Below are positions 34,545-37,977 of a stretch of 37,977 bases of DNA, in pieces. The notes below the pieces were generated by a model. It was given only the letters and a program-made list of their open reading frames with translations. It made no database searches and was not told the DNA's origin. Position 1 is the first letter of the stretch, and each line of letters opens with the position of its first letter. The position numbers were made by a program, and so were the translations under genes. This DNA comes from Verrucomicrobiia bacterium (GTDB lineage Bacteria; Verrucomicrobiota; Verrucomicrobiia; Verrucomicrobiales; DEV007), in assembly GCA_020439945.1 (NCBI GenBank), contig JAGRPB010000002.1, positions 1 through 37,977 on the forward strand, read 5' to 3'.

Positions 34545-35819
34545 ATGCCAAACATCGTGGTAGCAGGCGCCCAATGGGGCGACGAAGGCAAAGGTAAAAT
34601 CGTCGACTGGCTGACGGAGAAAGCGGACGTCGTCGTTCGCGCCCAAGGCGGCAACAATGCCGGCCACACCGTCATCAGCGAAGGCAGGACCTACATTCTC
34701 CACCTCATCCCCTCCGGCATTCTCTGGCCCGGGAAACGCTGTGTCATCGGCAACGGCGTGGTCATGGATCCCATCGCCCTGCTCGGCGAGATCGACGGCT
34801 TGGAGGAAAAAGGCATCAGCGTCACGCCGGAGAACCTCCGCATCTCGGATCGCGCCCACCTCGTGCTGCCCTATCATCGCGAACTCGACGCCCGTCGCGA
34901 GAGCAATCTGGGCGCGAAGAAGATCGGCACCACCAAGCGCGGCATCGGCCCGACCTACGCCGAGAAAATCGAGCGCACCGGCCTGCGGGTTCACGACCTC
35001 TTCGATTCGGTGAATTTCATCGAGCGCCTCACCGCCAAGATCGCCGACTGTAACACCATCCTCGAAGCCGCCGGCGAGCCGTTGCTCGACGCCGAAGCCA
35101 TCGGTCGGGAATGTCTCGATGCCGCCGAGCGTCTCCGTCCCTTTGTCGGCAACACGGTGAAGTTTCTCCACGACGCCATCGCCGCGGGCGACAGCCTGCT
35201 TTTCGAAGGCGCCCAGGGCACCTACCTCGATGTCGACTTCGGCACTTACCCCTTTGTCACCTCGTCGAACACCACCTCGGGCGGTGCCTGCACCGGGTCC
35301 GGCGTGCCGCCGCAGAAAATCGACAAGGTCATCGGCGTGGCCAAGGCCTACACCACTCGCGTCGGCGCCGGTCCGTTCCCGACCGAGGACGAAAAGTGGG
35401 GCGACGTGCTGCATGGCATGGGACGGGAATTCGGCGCCACGACCGGGCGGGAACGCCGCTGCGGTTGGCTGGATCTTCCCCTGCTGCGCTATGCCTGCAT
35501 GGTGAACGGCATCGACGAACTCGCGGTGACGAATCTCGACGGACTCGATCAACTCGCGGAGATCCCGGTCTGCACCCACTACGAAATCGACGGCGAGCGC
35601 CACGATCTCCCGCCCGCCGCCATCGCCGACTACGATCGCATCACGCCGATTTACGAAACGCTGCCCGGCTGGCAGACGGCGACCGACGGCAGCCAATCGA
35701 TCGACGATCTCCCGGCCAATGCCCGCGCCTATCTCGAGAATCTGTCCCAGGCCCTCGGCGTGCCGATTTCCCTCGTCGGCGTCGGCCCGTCCCGCGACCA
35801 GACCCTGGTGGCGGGGTAG
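34545..35819 (+). CDS. purA: adenylosuccinate synthetase
   Basis: A 424-residue cytoplasmic enzyme that joins IMP and aspartate using GTP, the first committed step to AMP. It has the N-terminal loop GAQWGDEGKGKIVDWL, catalytic Asp13/His41-type residues (GDEGKG, NNAGHT), GIGPTYAEK, FEGAQGTYLDVDFGTYPFVTSS and the end VGVGPSRDQTL, all standard. Length matches the family (about 430). The ATG at 34545 begins directly at the family N-terminus. The 171 bases before it are GC-rich then T/C-rich and show no feature that I can name. A short palindrome (TCGACTTCAGTCGA, 35822-35835) follows the stop. Confidence 0.97.
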   Translation: MPNIVVAGAQWGDEGKGKIVDWLTEKADVVVRAQGGNNAGHTVISEGRTYILHLIPSGILWPGKRCVIGNGVVMDPIALLGEIDGLEEKGISVTPENLRISDRAHLVLPYHRELDARRESNLGAKKIGTTKRGIGPTYAEKIERTGLRVHDLFDSVNFIERLTAKIADCNTILEAAGEPLLDAEAIGRECLDAAERLRPFVGNTVKFLHDAIAAGDSLLFEGAQGTYLDVDFGTYPFVTSSNTTSGGACTGSGVPPQKIDKVIGVAKAYTTRVGAGPFPTEDEKWGDVLHGMGREFGATTGRERRCGWLDLPLLRYACMVNGIDELAVTNLDGLDQLAEIPVCTHYEIDGERHDLPPAAIADYDRITPIYETLPGWQTATDGSQSIDDLPANARAYLENLSQALGVPISLVGVGPSRDQTLVAG

Positions 35820-35889
35820 AATCGACTTCAGTCGAATTCAGAACAGGGAAGGTAAAATGACCGCGATCCCCCGTTTCGACGTCCCGATC

Positions 35890-35922
35890 ATACCCTGTTG
35901 ACTCGCAGACCAGACCCTGTTG
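35890..35922 (+). repeat. ACCCTGT element in direct orientation, upstream of uppS
   Basis: ACCCTGTTG at 35892-35900 and again at 35914-35922 in the same orientation. The 22-base period equals one arm plus one spacer of the inverted copies. The second unit abuts GGTGGAGAA, the likely ribosome binding site of uppS, whose ATG is at 35938. Confidence 0.8.
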
Positions 35923-35937
35923 GGTGGAGAAAGCACC

Positions 35938-36678
35938 ATGGCCGCCGCCCCGTCTTCATCCCCCGCATCCGATGCTGCCGCCCCTGTTCCGCGACACATC
36001 GCGATCATCATGGACGGCAACGGTCGCTGGGCGAGCGAGCGTGGCCTGCCGCGCCGCGACGGGCACCGAGCCGGGGCGGATTCGGTCGGCGCCTGTGTCG
36101 AGGCTTGCGGCGACCTGGGTGTCGAATTCCTGACGCTTTACGCCTTTTCCTCGGAAAATTGGAAACGTCCCAAAGCCGAGGTCGAGGCGCTGATGCGACT
36201 GCTCGAAGCTTTCCTGAAAGAGAAGACCGGCGAAATGAAGGAAAAGAACGTCCGACTCCAGGCCATCGGACGACTTGATCTCCTGCCGGCCAGTTGTCAG
36301 AAACGCCTTCACCGAGCCATTGAGGAAACCAGCGAAAACACCGGCCTGACGCTCGTCCTCGCGCTCAGCTACGGATCGAGAGAGGAAATCATCGACGGCA
36401 TCAAAAGCGTGGTCCGGGCCGTGCGCGAGGGGCACATCGACGAGGCGATGATCGATCCCGATCTTTTCTCGAAGCATCTTTACACGCGTTACTACCCGGA
36501 CCCGGATCTCCTCATCCGCACGTCCGGCGAAATGCGAATCTCGAATTTCCTCCTCTGGCAAATCAGCTACGCCGAGATTTACATCACGAAAAAGCTCTGG
36601 CCCGACTTTCGCCACGACGATCTGAAGGAAGCCGTGGCCGACTATCAGCGCCGACATCGGCGCTACGGAGGACTCTGA
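35938..36678 (+). CDS. uppS: undecaprenyl diphosphate synthase (cis-prenyltransferase)
   Basis: A 246-residue enzyme that extends farnesyl diphosphate with isopentenyl units to the C55 lipid carrier for cell-wall synthesis. Family motifs are intact: HIAIIMDGNGRWA with the catalytic Asp, RRDGHRAGADSV, LTLYAFSSENWKRP, and DLLIRTSGEMRISNFLLWQ followed by YAEIYITKKLWPDF. The start at 35938 follows GGTGGAGAA; an upstream GTG/TTG-type start at 35920 would overlap the repeat. The first 20 residues are an Ala/Ser/Pro-rich extension. It is preceded by purA (118 bases) with the ACCCTGT repeat between. Confidence 0.96.
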   Translation: MAAAPSSSPASDAAAPVPRHIAIIMDGNGRWASERGLPRRDGHRAGADSVGACVEACGDLGVEFLTLYAFSSENWKRPKAEVEALMRLLEAFLKEKTGEMKEKNVRLQAIGRLDLLPASCQKRLHRAIEETSENTGLTLVLALSYGSREEIIDGIKSVVRAVREGHIDEAMIDPDLFSKHLYTRYYPDPDLLIRTSGEMRISNFLLWQISYAEIYITKKLWPDFRHDDLKEAVADYQRRHRRYGGL

Positions 36679-36724
36679 GACAGGAGAACGCGGTTTTCGA
36701 CCAACAGAATGCGGAAGTAACCCA

Positions 36725-37429
36725 ATGCCAACCGACGATTCGAACCTCCCATCGGATCCGGCGCCGGCGACCGAAGTTCGCGGGCGATGGCTACCCTTCC
36801 TGCTTTTCGCGGTCGCACTCGGATTCGTGATCTCCGTTCTCTTCATCTCTTTGCGGCCCCGTGTTCCCACAGCCGATCCGAAACCGGCGCTATCGGCAGC
36901 GCCGGCCTTGCCTTCACCGAAATCGGATTCCACCGATGCCGGGACGCCCGCCCTTTCCCGCAGAGTTCGCGGAACTGTGCGGGTCGCGGGGAACGAAGCG
37001 GCCGTGGTCGCTTTGCCGGGCCAGACTCCCGGAACGAACCTGTTGATCAGCGTGACCCCCTTCCCAATGCCGGACGGCACCGTCCAAATGTCGATTCGCG
37101 AGGCCCAGCTATCGGAGTCGGCGATCGATCTCGCGGATGGCGGCGAATTGTTTCCCGACTCTTTCGAACCCGACCGAGTGAATGCCATACCGATTCCTCG
37201 AGTGGAGAGTTTCCGCGAAGTGACGGAATGGTTGACCACGACCACGTGGATCTCCTATCCCACAATGGTCGCCCGAGATGGCGAATCTGCCCATTTTGTC
37301 TCAAAAATCAGCAAACCAGGGGCTCCCGAAGACGATTGGCTTGGAAAAAGTTACGAAATTCGGACAAAAAGCCTGACGGATGGCGGATTCCAGATCGACG
37401 TCGATCTGGACCTGCGGGAACTGAAATAG
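36725..37429 (+). CDS. single-pass membrane protein of unknown function
   Basis: A 234-residue protein not recognised. The N-terminal cytoplasmic part (about 20 residues) is followed by one helix (WLPFLLFAVALGFVISVLFISL). A Pro/Ala/Ser-rich linker and a periplasmic region of about 160 residues follow, with alternating strand-like sequence (GTVRVAGNEAAVVALPG; NLLISVTPFPMPDGTVQMSI; GGFQIDVDLDLREL). No Cys, His cluster or known motif stands out. It follows uppS by 46 bases, so it could be transcribed with it; a cell-envelope role would suit that neighbour but is only a guess. Confidence 0.75.
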   Translation: MPTDDSNLPSDPAPATEVRGRWLPFLLFAVALGFVISVLFISLRPRVPTADPKPALSAAPALPSPKSDSTDAGTPALSRRVRGTVRVAGNEAAVVALPGQTPGTNLLISVTPFPMPDGTVQMSIREAQLSESAIDLADGGELFPDSFEPDRVNAIPIPRVESFREVTEWLTTTTWISYPTMVARDGESAHFVSKISKPGAPEDDWLGKSYEIRTKSLTDGGFQIDVDLDLRELK

Positions 37430-37682
37430 CCCGTCCCCTCTCGCACCCGCTTGTCTCGGCCGGAATTTGATTTTCAGCACCTTACGCAGACGCCTCGAAT
37501 CAAACCTCCGGCGGGGCGCTTCGTTTTTCCGTTTGCGGATCCCTTCCGGTGGTGTTTGGGCCGGCCTCACAGGGTCGCTTCGCTCTTTCCCCGCCTTTGA
37601 CTTGTGAAACATTGCTCGCAACTTTCGGTTCCCAACCCGCAATCGCGCCACTATGGTGCCGACTTCCCCCTGATCCCAAAAA

Positions 37683-37977
37683 ATGCCCGACGCCGAAAAA
37701 CAAACCGTCGTCATCGCTGACCCCGACCCCGATTTTCTCTCCTGGGCTGCCAAGCACCTGGGCGCGAAAAAGGTGGAGATTCTGACCACGTCCCGCGCGG
37801 ACGAGGCGCTCAAGCTTTTCACCGAAAAAAGGGCGGACCTGCTCATCGCGGAATTGCACCTGGCCCCTTTCGACGGGGTCGATCTGCTCAAGCGCGTCCG
37901 CCAGAGTTTTCCCAACGCCATGGTGTTGCTGAACGGCGCGATTTCCTCCACCAACACGCTGATCGAGGCGATGCGGC
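37683..37977 (+). CDS. response regulator, N-terminal part (cut by window end)
   Basis: The first 98 residues of a receiver-domain protein. Strand 1 and the acidic pocket (VVIADPDPDF, D13 and D15/D17) are present, then ADLLIAELHLAPFDGVDLLKRVRQ, aligning with the DVLLSDIRMPGMDG region of NtrC-like receivers. The phospho-acceptor Asp is replaced by Glu57 (codon GAA at 37851-37853). The start at 37683 is the only sensible ATG. What follows the receiver (AAA+ or other output domain, or none) is outside the window. The 253-base gap upstream has no gene that I can see. Confidence 0.85.
   Translation, partial: MPDAEKQTVVIADPDPDFLSWAAKHLGAKKVEILTTSRADEALKLFTEKRADLLIAELHLAPFDGVDLLKRVRQSFPNAMVLLNGAISSTNTLIEAMR

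Noticed and set aside
35822..35835. Palindrome TCGACTTCAGTCGA after purA as terminator
   Set aside because: Six-base arms with a two-base loop cannot form a normal hairpin, and there is no T run.
37430..37682. A possible promoter (TTGACT near 37599) before the response regulator
   Set aside because: No acceptable -10 at a normal distance and no sigma-54 type site could be found by eye.

Overview
The window is GC-rich (roughly 60% or more by eye), densely coded DNA from a Gram-negative bacterium with an outer membrane. The best guess is Verrucomicrobiota, with Planctomycetota as the alternative. The reasons are the secreted cytochrome-c/DUF1549/DUF1553 plus DUF1501 gene pair, the very large secreted FG-GAP-type proteins, and the general lack of strong Shine-Dalgarno sequences before the genes. 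No rRNA, tRNA, CRISPR array or insertion sequence was recognised.

Layout. (1) Positions 1-233 hold a possible broken gene fragment and an 18-base T run. (2) Positions 233-7665, minus strand, hold a metal-resistance cluster read right to left: a Fur-family regulator, a small His-containing exported protein, a TolC-like outer-membrane channel, a membrane fusion protein with a His-rich tail, a heavy-metal RND pump and a very His-rich lipoprotein. It ends in a convincing intrinsic terminator. (3) Positions 7798-11544, minus strand, hold the PSD1-type cytochrome/DUF1549/DUF1553 protein and a Tat-type DUF1501 protein. A secreted lactonase-like propeller is divergent at 11668. (4) Positions 12793-18472, plus strand, hold a metal-uptake operon behind a Zur/Fur-like palindrome: a His-rich outer-membrane protein, ZnuA, an unknown membrane-anchored protein, ZnuC and ZnuB. 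A bacterioferritin with an altered diiron site follows. (5) Positions 18510-32368, minus strand, hold five consecutive diverged paralogues of about 890-910 residues each. Each has a signal peptide, a seven-blade FG-GAP_2-like propeller, a second repeat domain of NxxGxxAF / GPG-x4-N type and a conserved C-terminal module. (6) From 32545 to the end, plus strand, lie housekeeping genes: carA, an FHA-domain membrane protein, purA and uppS, then an unknown single-pass protein and the start of a response regulator whose phospho-acceptor Asp is replaced by Glu.

How it fits together. Regions 2 and 4 look like two halves of one metal-homeostasis locus, probably zinc: export and periplasmic buffering on one side, outer- and inner-membrane uptake on the other, with one Fur-family regulator. 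His-rich tracts occur in at least four of the proteins. Region 5 is the most unusual part: about 14 kb given to one tandem family of secreted double-propeller proteins of unknown role. A dispersed intergenic element, two 11-base arms separated by 11 bases and built on ACCCTGT, occurs at four places in the window.
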